A stretch of 64,000 nt of DNA, taken from NCBI RefSeq assembly GCF_040537815.1, contig NZ_JBEWSZ010000001.1:372001-436000 (forward strand), given 5' to 3'. Source of the DNA: Mesorhizobium shangrilense. GTDB taxonomy: Bacteria > Pseudomonadota > Alphaproteobacteria > Rhizobiales > Rhizobiaceae. The notes under the pieces are model-generated. The model was not told the DNA's origin, made no database searches, and was given only the letters and a program-made list of their open reading frames with translations. Made by a program: the position numbers and the translations under genes. Position 1 is the stretch's first letter. Every line of letters starts with the position of its first letter. This document shows, one piece after another, positions 16,295 to 23,819 of the stretch.

Positions 16295-17767
16295 CTAGCT
16301 CCAGACGCCGCGATCGGCGAGGGTGCTGGTGAGAATATCCATGAAGCCGTCGATATCGGCCGTGGTCGTGCGGTGGTTGACGATCGCGCAGCGCACCACC
16401 AATTCGCCGTTGATTGTGGTCCATGAAGGCGCGGCCAGACCGGATTCCTGCAGGTCCAGCACAAGGGTGCGGACAAACTCGGCGTCGCTCCCACGAATGC
16501 CGAAGCAGACGATGTTGAGCGCGACCGGCGCCTTCAGTTCAAATGCCGGGTGGCGCTCCAGGCGCTTGGCGAGATGATGCGCGAGCATGCAGCTGTGTGC
16601 GATCGACTGTCCGATGCGATCGGCTCCAAGCGCCTCGATCGTCATCCATGTCTTCAACGCCCGGAAGCCTCTCGACAGGTCCGGACCCAGGTCGCAAGGC
16701 CAGGTCTCGCCGGCGGCAAGCCCGCGATCGGCGCGTTGCAGATAGGCGGCGGGCTGCGCGAATGTACGCTTCTGGGCATCGCCGTCCCGCACCAGCAGGA
16801 ATCCGGCGTCGTAGGGAACCTGGCCCCATTTGTGAAAGTCGAGGGCGACCGACGCCGACCGTTCAATGCCCTTGAAGAGATCGCGCAGGGAATCGGACAA
16901 CATGGCAAGCGCACCGATCGCGCCATCGACATGGAACCAGAGATTTTCCCGAGATGCGATGTCAGCGATATCAGCCAGCGGATCGATGGCCCCGGTGTTG
17001 ACCGTGCCCGCGGTGCCAACGACGAGAAAGGGCCAGAACCCCTTGGCGCGGTCCTCCGCGATCATCGCGCGCAACGCATCGGGCAGCATCCTTCCGGCGT
17101 CGTCGACCTCGACCAGCCGCAGATTCGCCGATCCGATGCCGGACAACTGCATCGCCTGGGCGATGCAGGAATGGGCCTGGGCGGACGTATAGGCGACAAG
17201 CTGGCGTTCGCCGCGCAGGCCGGTCTCTCGGACGGATTGGCCCAGCGCCTCGGTCCTGGCGATGGTGACGGCGACGAAGTTCGCCATCGAGGAGCCTGTG
17301 AGGAACAGGCCGCTCGCCCCATCCGGATAGCCGAGGGCCTCGCTCATCCAGCGTACGATCTGCTGTTCGACCACGAGGCCGGCATGGTCGCGGCCGCCAC
17401 AGTTCATGTTCAGGCCGCTGGCGACGATTTCCGCCACCATTCCGACCGGCGTGCCCGCGCCATGCACCCAGCCCATGAACAGCGGATGCAGGTTGCCGGT
17501 CGCGAACGGCATGATGTGCGTGCGCACGTCATCCAGCACTTCGCCCAGTTCGCGCGATCCGTTCGGCAGCGGGCGGGTAAACCGCTGGCGGGTTTCCTCC
17601 GCCGGCGCCTGCCATACCGGCCGCTGCCGGATCGTTTCGATGTGGGTGATCATATCGTCGAGCAAGCCATGGGCGAGCTCGCGAAACTGATCCCAGTCCG
17701 CTGGATCTAGGCTGGGCTCGGCGAGATCGCCAGCCGCGGCAGGTATCCCATTGGCGGAAAGTGACAA
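16295..17767 (-). CDS. PLP-dependent aromatic-L-amino-acid-type decarboxylase
   Basis: The 490-residue enzyme is a group II PLP decarboxylase (fold type I). The cofactor lysine is K313 in LDFHKWGQ, with the neighbouring H312; D281 in FHVDGAIGALAML binds the pyridine nitrogen; H199 in SAQAHS stacks on PLP. The N-terminal HPLFMGWVHGAGTPVGMVAEIVASGLN is typical of the DOPA/tyrosine decarboxylase relatives. The start is a TTG that directly abuts the stop of the upstream gene, with AGAGG eight bases upstream. It is the third gene of an operon with the PLP enzyme at 17768 and the ATP-grasp fusion at 19335, so its substrate may be an amino acid made or conjugated by them. Confidence 0.88.
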   Translation of the reverse strand: MSLSANGIPAAAGDLAEPSLDPADWDQFRELAHGLLDDMITHIETIRQRPVWQAPAEETRQRFTRPLPNGSRELGEVLDDVRTHIMPFATGNLHPLFMGWVHGAGTPVGMVAEIVASGLNMNCGGRDHAGLVVEQQIVRWMSEALGYPDGASGLFLTGSSMANFVAVTIARTEALGQSVRETGLRGERQLVAYTSAQAHSCIAQAMQLSGIGSANLRLVEVDDAGRMLPDALRAMIAEDRAKGFWPFLVVGTAGTVNTGAIDPLADIADIASRENLWFHVDGAIGALAMLSDSLRDLFKGIERSASVALDFHKWGQVPYDAGFLLVRDGDAQKRTFAQPAAYLQRADRGLAAGETWPCDLGPDLSRGFRALKTWMTIEALGADRIGQSIAHSCMLAHHLAKRLERHPAFELKAPVALNIVCFGIRGSDAEFVRTLVLDLQESGLAAPSWTTINGELVVRCAIVNHRTTTADIDGFMDILTSTLADRGVWS

Positions 17768-19300
17768 TCATGCACCTCTGAGGTGCTGAACGACCGCTGA
17801 CAATCCGTCGAAGAAAACGTCGAGCCTGGCCTCGATCGGCGCCATGGCCTGATGCAGGGACTGGCCTTCTGCCATGCCCGCCGAGACAGCGGCCACATCG
17901 GTCGCGGAGCCGGCAACACGCAGGACCGCGCGCGACCCCAGGCGCACAGGCTGGCCGATATGGCAGACCGGCCGCTCGGCCAGAGTGCGCATCAACAGCT
18001 GAAGGGTCTGGGAGTCCTCGAACGAGGCAAAGGAGCCCGAGGCCTTGGTGATCGTCAACGGGACGATTGCACGCGAGCCGAGGTGGTCGCCCTCATCATG
18101 CGGATGAAGCGAGACGCCCTTCATGCCGTCGATGCGAGACCGTACCAGACAGACAAACTGCTCCTTGATGAGGCTTTGCCGCGCTTCGGCGATTTGCGCA
18201 TAGCGCTCGAGATTGGCCAGGGCGGCAACCCAACGCAGCCCCAGTCCCAGGTTCAATTCGGACTTGAACGCGAAGGCTGTTCGTTCGCGAAGGGCGGCCG
18301 GCCAGTCCTGGGCCGCGGTGTATTCCGCCAGGCCTGCTGGAATGCGGGCCCTCGTGGCAAATGCTTCGGCCAATGAAGAAGGGATGAGAAGCGCGCCCGA
18401 AAAAGGCGGGCCGGCGATGAATTTCGATCCGGTCAACGCCACCACGAAACCATCGGCGAGATCCTGCCTCAGGCTGGAAATGGAGCCTCGGAACTGGCAG
18501 GCATCGACGATGATGTGCACCCGTCCGGGGGCAAGGGCGGCAACATGGCGCGCTGCCTGCCGTGTCACGGCCGGCAGGCCGGTTTTCGACGTATCGAGCA
18601 CATGGACGAGGACATCGCGATCCCGCCTCAATTCCAGTTCGACGGCTGCGATAACGTCGGCATCGATTTCATGTTGATGCCGGGGTTCGCCTGTTTCGTT
18701 GCGGATGGCAATCGTGCGCACTTCGATGCGGCCGGGCGGCAGGCCCTCCAGAGGCGCTCCGGCCTCGACGACGCTGCCAAGCGCGGTCAGATCCGAATAG
18801 TGACATCCGGCGGCCGCCCGTGGAACGCCATTTCCCGTTTCGTCCGGCGCCACGAGCACATTGGTCAGGGGGCGCTTCGAAAGTCCGGCAAACAGGCACA
18901 GCGCGATGAGTTCCGCATCCGTGCCGGAGGCGGCGAGGGCGACCTCGGCACCGACGCAGCCAAGGTTGCGAAGAATCCCCTCGCGGATGTCGGCGAACCA
19001 TTGATCGTAGGCGACAGGCGAGGGCGATTCCAGGTCGATGAGGCGCCGCAACGCGACGCCCGCTGCCAGGAAACCTTCGGCGGAAACGTTGCTTGCCGTT
19101 GTCGACGAGAATGAAATCTCATCGTCGGCGGGCATTGCCAGCGTTCCATAGCGGTTGCGCCGCGTTATCGCATCCGGCCAGATGCGCCTGTCGCCACCCG
19201 TGCCGAGCAGCAATGAAACGGAGGCCGGCGCATGCGAAAGATGACCGGGTTCACCGGTTGTGTTGAGGGCCTGCAGGTTCGCGCGCTGAATCGCGGGCAT
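17768..19300 (-). CDS. Class-V-like PLP-dependent enzyme
   Basis: The 510-residue protein has the fold type I layout. There is an ASGTDAE phosphate-binding stretch at 124-130, D266 in IIVDACQFRGS, and the likely Schiff-base lysine K293 in LTGSKFIAGPPFSG. The arrangement resembles the aminotransferase class V/kynureninase group but the protein is longer than usual, with about 50 extra N-terminal residues. The ATG at 19300 has a GGAG ribosome binding site. It lies 34 bases downstream of the ATP-grasp gene and abuts the decarboxylase. The reaction (transamination, desulfuration, beta-elimination or other) cannot be told from sequence. Confidence 0.75.
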   Translation of the reverse strand: MPAIQRANLQALNTTGEPGHLSHAPASVSLLLGTGGDRRIWPDAITRRNRYGTLAMPADDEISFSSTTASNVSAEGFLAAGVALRRLIDLESPSPVAYDQWFADIREGILRNLGCVGAEVALAASGTDAELIALCLFAGLSKRPLTNVLVAPDETGNGVPRAAAGCHYSDLTALGSVVEAGAPLEGLPPGRIEVRTIAIRNETGEPRHQHEIDADVIAAVELELRRDRDVLVHVLDTSKTGLPAVTRQAARHVAALAPGRVHIIVDACQFRGSISSLRQDLADGFVVALTGSKFIAGPPFSGALLIPSSLAEAFATRARIPAGLAEYTAAQDWPAALRERTAFAFKSELNLGLGLRWVAALANLERYAQIAEARQSLIKEQFVCLVRSRIDGMKGVSLHPHDEGDHLGSRAIVPLTITKASGSFASFEDSQTLQLLMRTLAERPVCHIGQPVRLGSRAVLRVAGSATDVAAVSAGMAEGQSLHQAMAPIEARLDVFFDGLSAVVQHLRGA

Positions 19301-19334
19301 GATTTTCTCCGTATTCAGGGCGATGTGGTTGCGG

Positions 19335-21044
19335 TCAGAGTGGCTCGTTGGTCGTCACGGCACCGGCCAGGGCGGAGACCTGGACGTCGTGACGGATCAG
19401 CGGTTCGAGATCGCTCGCCCGCTGCGTGAATTCCAGCCCGCATCGGTCGACATAGGAACGATCGACGCGCCCGCAGAAACCCGGATCGATGATCTTCTCG
19501 CCATCCCAGAAAACGGCGTGGCCGGTGTCGGGAACGGTCGGCGAAACCACGCCGATGATCGCGGGCCTGGCCCACAGCATGTAAATGCCGCTGAGGAGTA
19601 CGACGCCGCATTTGTTGGCAACGTTGCGCATGATGGAATGGCTCATCGGCCCGCCCCGCGGATACGCCGGATCGCAACTGCCAGCGAGGTCCTCGATCTC
19701 CTCGTAGGTTCGGCCCGTGAACATCGCCAGGGCGCAAACCAGGCAGTCGTCATCTGTCTTCTGATAGACGGCGGGTTTGCCCGTATGGGCGCATTTGACC
19801 GCAGGCGTCGGAGCTGCTCGCGTCACGCGTTGTGCCAGTGCATCCTCGAAGGCCGCGAAGAGCTTGCGCATGGCGCTCTTCTTGTAATGAAACATGCTCT
19901 GCCAATCCATCGAATGGACGATCATGGCGACGTCGGCCTCGAACACGAGCAGGCGGCCGTCGGCAAGCTCGGCGCAATCGATGGCGAAATAGTCCAGGCC
20001 GAGACGCCGATGCAGCGCATCGAAGGAACGCGCGTGGCGCACCGAAAAATCGCTGTCGAAGCTGGCCATCCATGACGCCTCTTCGGCACGCCTGTCCTCG
20101 TGCTCGGTCATGCCGGCGTTCAGATAGTGCACCATCCAGTGTTTGGAGACCGCGAGGTGACTGGCGTAGGCCCGACCATTGATGAACGCGATGCGTTGCT
20201 TGCGGAATTTGCCGTCCGGCCCGCTGTAATCAATGAAGGGCGTAACGAAGAATTCGGCCTCGGCTTGAGAATTCAGGTAGGCCGAAAGCTCCAATGGGGT
20301 GGAGATCTTCTCCATTCCCTTGCCGGCATGGGTGCCCACCGGGCGGACAATGACCGGCCAAGAACCGTTCCCAGGGATCGAGGCGACCTCGATCTCACCG
20401 GCAGCCAGTTGCCCGATCGCATCCCGGGAAACGCGCACGGCGGCGGGCGCGAGTATCGAGGGCTCGCCCTTAAGGGCTTCGGCGACACCATCCCTGGACA
20501 GATCCATGATGCGGCGCGGCGCGTTGTTCAGTATGGGGCCGGCCCAACCCTGCAGCAGACGGTGGAGGGTCTCCAGCACCGGGAGATTGGCCGCTGACTC
20601 ACCGACGGCCACGAACGCGACGTCATGCTCGGGAACATCGTTCAGGTCCGCTGTGTCGGCATCGACATAATGGAGCAGGATGTTGGCGTCGGATTCCTCA
20701 AGCAGGAATTCGATCGGCGTGTTGGCCATGAAGTCGCCGGCGGTGACGAAGACAAGGACGTTCGGGCCGGTGCCGCGTCCGTTGACTATCCGATATTTCC
20801 GGCTGATCTCGAGCGCGGCCTTCTGGCTGAGCACCGCCTTGTCTTCTTCACCGATCGCGTGCAGCAGGATCGACACATCCAGGAACGCCGCTGCATCGGT
20901 GGGATCGGCAGAAACGCGCCCGAACAGCTCATCCCATATCGGGGAAATATCCCTCCCTTCAAAGACGGCTCGTACTATGGGTGCCTTGCCCTTTATGAGG
21001 TTCGGATTTTCAAATGTCTCGATCAGGGCTGCCGCGTTTTTCAA
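19335..21044 (-). CDS. ATP-grasp ligase fused to a C39-like cysteine peptidase domain
   Basis: The 569-residue protein has three parts. Residues 1-90 are helical and unassigned. Residues about 94-400 form an ATP-grasp enzyme: NVLVFVTAGDFMANTPIEFLL begins the pre-ATP domain, VIVRPVGTHAGKGMEKI (231-247) is the nucleotide-binding glycine loop, and LLVFEADVAMIVH (365-377) has the metal-binding acidic residues. Residues about 415-569 look like a papain-like C39 domain with Q428, C434 (QKTDDDCLVCALAMFTG), H509 (DTGHAVFW) and D520 (IIDPG). No ATG exists before residue 106, so a TTG is used. The first part probably joins a carboxylate to an amine using ATP; the second may cleave or transfer a peptide or amide. 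It heads an operon with two PLP enzymes. Confidence 0.72.
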   Translation of the reverse strand: MKNAAALIETFENPNLIKGKAPIVRAVFEGRDISPIWDELFGRVSADPTDAAAFLDVSILLHAIGEEDKAVLSQKAALEISRKYRIVNGRGTGPNVLVFVTAGDFMANTPIEFLLEESDANILLHYVDADTADLNDVPEHDVAFVAVGESAANLPVLETLHRLLQGWAGPILNNAPRRIMDLSRDGVAEALKGEPSILAPAAVRVSRDAIGQLAAGEIEVASIPGNGSWPVIVRPVGTHAGKGMEKISTPLELSAYLNSQAEAEFFVTPFIDYSGPDGKFRKQRIAFINGRAYASHLAVSKHWMVHYLNAGMTEHEDRRAEEASWMASFDSDFSVRHARSFDALHRRLGLDYFAIDCAELADGRLLVFEADVAMIVHSMDWQSMFHYKKSAMRKLFAAFEDALAQRVTRAAPTPAVKCAHTGKPAVYQKTDDDCLVCALAMFTGRTYEEIEDLAGSCDPAYPRGGPMSHSIMRNVANKCGVVLLSGIYMLWARPAIIGVVSPTVPDTGHAVFWDGEKIIDPGFCGRVDRSYVDRCGLEFTQRASDLEPLIRHDVQVSALAGAVTTNEPL

Positions 21045-21281
21045 GCTCTCAAGCCTTCTGTCACGCGGTGGTTACGGCCAGTTCAGCCTCCACGCCGCCT
21101 CGCGCACGATGTGCGGTTCCACCATCGCTGTCGGCGCTTGTGCGAGCCTTGTGGTGTCCTGTTGCATAGGCCGGAATAATTCATGCCTGGCGGATCACAG
21201 GCGCTGGCGCGGATCGGACGTTGCAGGCTTTGGGCGGTTTCGCGGGGGCGGAGGCAATGCCCGCTTTTCCTTGGCCGCGCG

Positions 21282-21929
21282 TCACGGACCCTTGGCAGCC
21301 CCGAACCGCAAGCCGTCCATCAGCAGCCCGACCAGCCGGCGGGAGCGGTCGCGCCAGTCCTTGGTGTCGGGGGCGGAATAGATGCCCCACAGTGCGTGCA
21401 GCACGTCGGAACTGTCGACGTCGCCGCGAATCGATCCGTCGGCGACAGCCGCGTCGACCAGACCGCGCAGCGCCAGCGACACGCGGCCGGACGTGTCCGA
21501 GAACAGTGTGGAGTTGGTGGTGATCAGGATGCGCAGGCTGGTTGAAAGGCCGCGCTTGGTGGCGATGTAATCGACGAAGCGCTGCATCCATTGCTCCAGG
21601 GCGACATCGGCCGGATGCTGGCGGGCGAGTTCGCCCGCGGCGGCACAGACCGCTTCCACCTCGCGCCGGTAGACGATTTCAACCAGATGCTCGCGCGTCG
21701 GGAAATTCCGATAGAGCGTGCCGATGCCGACGCCCGCGCGCCGGGCGATCTCTTCCAGCGGGGTATCGATGCCCTGTTCGGCGAAGGCGGACGCCGCGAC
21801 CTCGACCAGCCTGTCGCGGTTGCGCCGCGCATCGGCGCGCAGCGGCTTGTCGGCCGCAGCCTTTCCGCCGGGCATTTCCGGGGCCTTCTCGGTGGGCATG
21901 GCGGATGGCTGGGCGGCCAATTTTTTCAC
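21282..21929 (-). CDS. TetR family transcriptional regulator
   Basis: The 215-residue protein has an N-terminal TetR helix-turn-helix (RRNRDRLVEVAASAFAEQGIDTPLEEIARRAGVGIGTLYRNFPTREHLVEIV), with the characteristic GTLYRNFPTRE. The helical C-terminal ligand-binding domain follows. The frame opens with a GTG at 21929; an ATG at 21899 is an alternative. It is divergent from the paoABC-like operon, and a strong palindrome in the spacer is its likely operator, so it probably represses that operon. Confidence 0.9.
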   Translation of the reverse strand: MKKLAAQPSAMPTEKAPEMPGGKAAADKPLRADARRNRDRLVEVAASAFAEQGIDTPLEEIARRAGVGIGTLYRNFPTREHLVEIVYRREVEAVCAAAGELARQHPADVALEQWMQRFVDYIATKRGLSTSLRILITTNSTLFSDTSGRVSLALRGLVDAAVADGSIRGDVDSSDVLHALWGIYSAPDTKDWRDRSRRLVGLLMDGLRFGAAKGP

Positions 21930-21989
21930 TCCAGTACGAATTCTCGGCCCGACCCGCTTGAAACGGGGAGGGCGCGGTCTACTTATATA

Positions 21990-22009
21990 AGCGGAGGCGC
22001 CTCCGTTTA
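21990..22009. promoter_or_regulatory. TetR-type operator at the paoABC-like promoter
   Basis: The 14-bp perfect palindrome CGGAGGCGCCTCCG (21992-22005) extends to 18 of 20 symmetric bases. It immediately follows a TATATAA box (21984-21990), with a TTGAAA at 21958-21963 as a possible -35. A repressor bound here would block transcription toward the operon. Confidence 0.65.
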
Positions 22010-22130
22010 CATGAGCGCGCCTCTCAACAATAGCGCGCCTTCCATCAATATAGTCAGGGGATCGAGTATGTCATGTCCTTCGAGCCTGCAAGCCGCCACC
22101 GATGGCTGGAGATTGGTGAAGACACCGAAG

Positions 22131-22164
22131 AGCGTGATCTCCCCCTCGAGGGGGAGATCACGCT
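22131..22164. repeat. Perfect 34-bp palindrome
   Basis: Seventeen bases starting AGCGTGATCTCCCCC are followed by their exact reverse complement, with no loop. It lies in the long leader of the paoABC-like operon, 88 bases before the first start codon. Its core is related to the 53-bp repeats around the DUF559 gene. No other gene is visible in the 21930-22251 spacer. Confidence 0.9.
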
Positions 22165-22251
22165 CGCCTCAGTATACGCCGCCCTTGCCCGATCCTTCCC
22201 CGACACCAGATCATCCCCCATCCGCGTCAAGCAAACTGGAGCCAGACGCCC

Positions 22252-22764
22252 ATGACCAGTCTTCCCCTTTCCCTCACCATCAACGGACACCGCCACGAAC
22301 TGGAGGTCGATCCGCGCGTAACCCTGCTCGACTTGCTTCGCGAGCGGCTTGAGCTCACCGGCACCAAGAAGGGCTGCGACCGTGGCCAGTGCGGCGCCTG
22401 TACGGTGCTTGTCGATGGCAAGCGCATCAATTCCTGCCTGGCGCTGGCGGTCAGCCATGATGGCGCTGACGTGCTGACCATCGAGGGCGTTGCCCATGGC
22501 CAGGAATTGCACCCGGTGCAGGCCGCCTTCATCGCCCATGACGGGTTCCAGTGCGGCTTCTGCACGCCGGGCCAGATCATGAGCACGCTTGGCCTGATCG
22601 CCGAAGGCCAGGCCGGCGGCGATCCCGAACGCATCCGCGAGGCGATGAGCGGCAATCTTTGCCGCTGTGCGGCCTATGGCGGCATCGTCGAGGCCGTGCT
22701 GGAGGCGCAAGAGACGCTCGCCCGCAAGACTTCAGAGAACACCGAGCGGAGGACCGCGGCATGA
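22252..22764 (+). CDS. paoA: Aldehyde oxidoreductase / xanthine dehydrogenase family iron-sulfur subunit
   Basis: The 170-residue protein carries two 2Fe-2S clusters. The N-terminal plant-type ferredoxin site is KKGCDRGQCGACTVLVDGKRINSCL. The C-terminal four-helix site is CGFCTPGQIM with NLCRCAAYGGI. It relays electrons from the molybdenum subunit to the FAD subunit. Unlike E. coli PaoA it shows no twin-arginine leader, so the complex is probably cytoplasmic. Its stop overlaps the next start as ATGA. The symbol is by similarity of operon layout. Confidence 0.92.
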   Translation: MTSLPLSLTINGHRHELEVDPRVTLLDLLRERLELTGTKKGCDRGQCGACTVLVDGKRINSCLALAVSHDGADVLTIEGVAHGQELHPVQAAFIAHDGFQCGFCTPGQIMSTLGLIAEGQAGGDPERIREAMSGNLCRCAAYGGIVEAVLEAQETLARKTSENTERRTAA

Positions 22765-23819
22765 GAAACTTCGATTATATCAGGCCCGTCACCATCCCTG
22801 AGGCCATCGCTGCCGCGGCCGAGCCGGGTTCGGCCTATCTCGCCGGCGGCACCAATCTGCTCGACCTGATGAAGGGCGGCGTCACCAACCCCGAGCGCAT
22901 CGTCGACATCACCCGGCTGCCGGAGCTCAACCGCATCGAGCGGCTGGCTGATGGCGGCCTGCGTATCGGCGCGTTGGTCCGTAATGCCGATCTCGCCCAC
23001 GACGCAGCCTTCGCGAAAACCTATCCGGCGGTGGCGGAGGCACTGTTGTCGGGCGCCTCGGCGCAGCTTCGCAATGCCGCGACCGTCGGCGGCAACCTGC
23101 TGCAGCGCACCCGCTGCAGCTATTTCTACGACACCGCCAGCGCCTGCAACAGGCGCGAGCCCGGCGCCGGCTGCGATGCGCTGGGCGGCGAGAACCGCCT
23201 GCATGCCGTGCTCGGCTGGAGCGATGCCTGCATCGCCACCCACCCGTCGGATTTCTGCGTGCCGCTGGTGGCGCTCGACGCCGTGGTCGAGATCGAGGGC
23301 AGGGAAGGCCGGCGCCACGTGACGCTGGAGGAATTCCACCGCCTTCCCGGCGAGACGCCGCAACGGGAAAATGCGCTGGAGCCCGGTGACCTGATCGTCG
23401 CGGTGCGCCTGCCGGCGGAAGCCGCCACGTTCGCCGGCAATGCCCGTTACCTGAAAGTGCGCGAGCGCACCTCCTATGCCTTCGCCGTCGTTTCGGCGGC
23501 AGCTGCCCTCATTGTCGACGGCGGCAAGATCCGCGCGGCGAGGTTGGCGCTGGGCGGCGTCGCGGCCAAGCCTTGGCGGGCGCGCTCGGCGGAAGCCGTG
23601 CTGCTGGGCGCCGATGCCGACGAGGCGAGCTTCGTTCGTGCGGCGGACGCCGCATTGGCCGACGCCAGCCCCTCCGGCGACAATGCGTTCAAGATCGCGC
23701 TTGCCCGCCGCATCGTGGTCAGGGCGCTGATGTCGGCCCTTGCTGGAACGCCCGCGCGGATGCCCGCACTGCCTGCTTCTCCCTTTTCCTCCCTTCCCGG
23801 AGTGCGTCATGACGCTTGA
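22761..23819 (+). CDS. paoB: Aldehyde oxidoreductase / xanthine dehydrogenase family FAD-binding subunit
   Basis: The 352-residue protein has the CO dehydrogenase flavoprotein fold. AYLAGGTNLLDLMKGGV is the N-terminal FAD pyrophosphate loop and QLRNAATVGGNLLQRTRCSYFYD is the second FAD segment. The latter is followed by a cysteine-rich stretch (CNRREPGAGCDALGG) as in PaoB, where it holds an extra 4Fe-4S cluster. It overlaps both neighbours by a few bases, indicating tight coupling. Confidence 0.92.
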   Translation: MRNFDYIRPVTIPEAIAAAAEPGSAYLAGGTNLLDLMKGGVTNPERIVDITRLPELNRIERLADGGLRIGALVRNADLAHDAAFAKTYPAVAEALLSGASAQLRNAATVGGNLLQRTRCSYFYDTASACNRREPGAGCDALGGENRLHAVLGWSDACIATHPSDFCVPLVALDAVVEIEGREGRRHVTLEEFHRLPGETPQRENALEPGDLIVAVRLPAEAATFAGNARYLKVRERTSYAFAVVSAAAALIVDGGKIRAARLALGGVAAKPWRARSAEAVLLGADADEASFVRAADAALADASPSGDNAFKIALARRIVVRALMSALAGTPARMPALPASPFSSLPGVRHDA

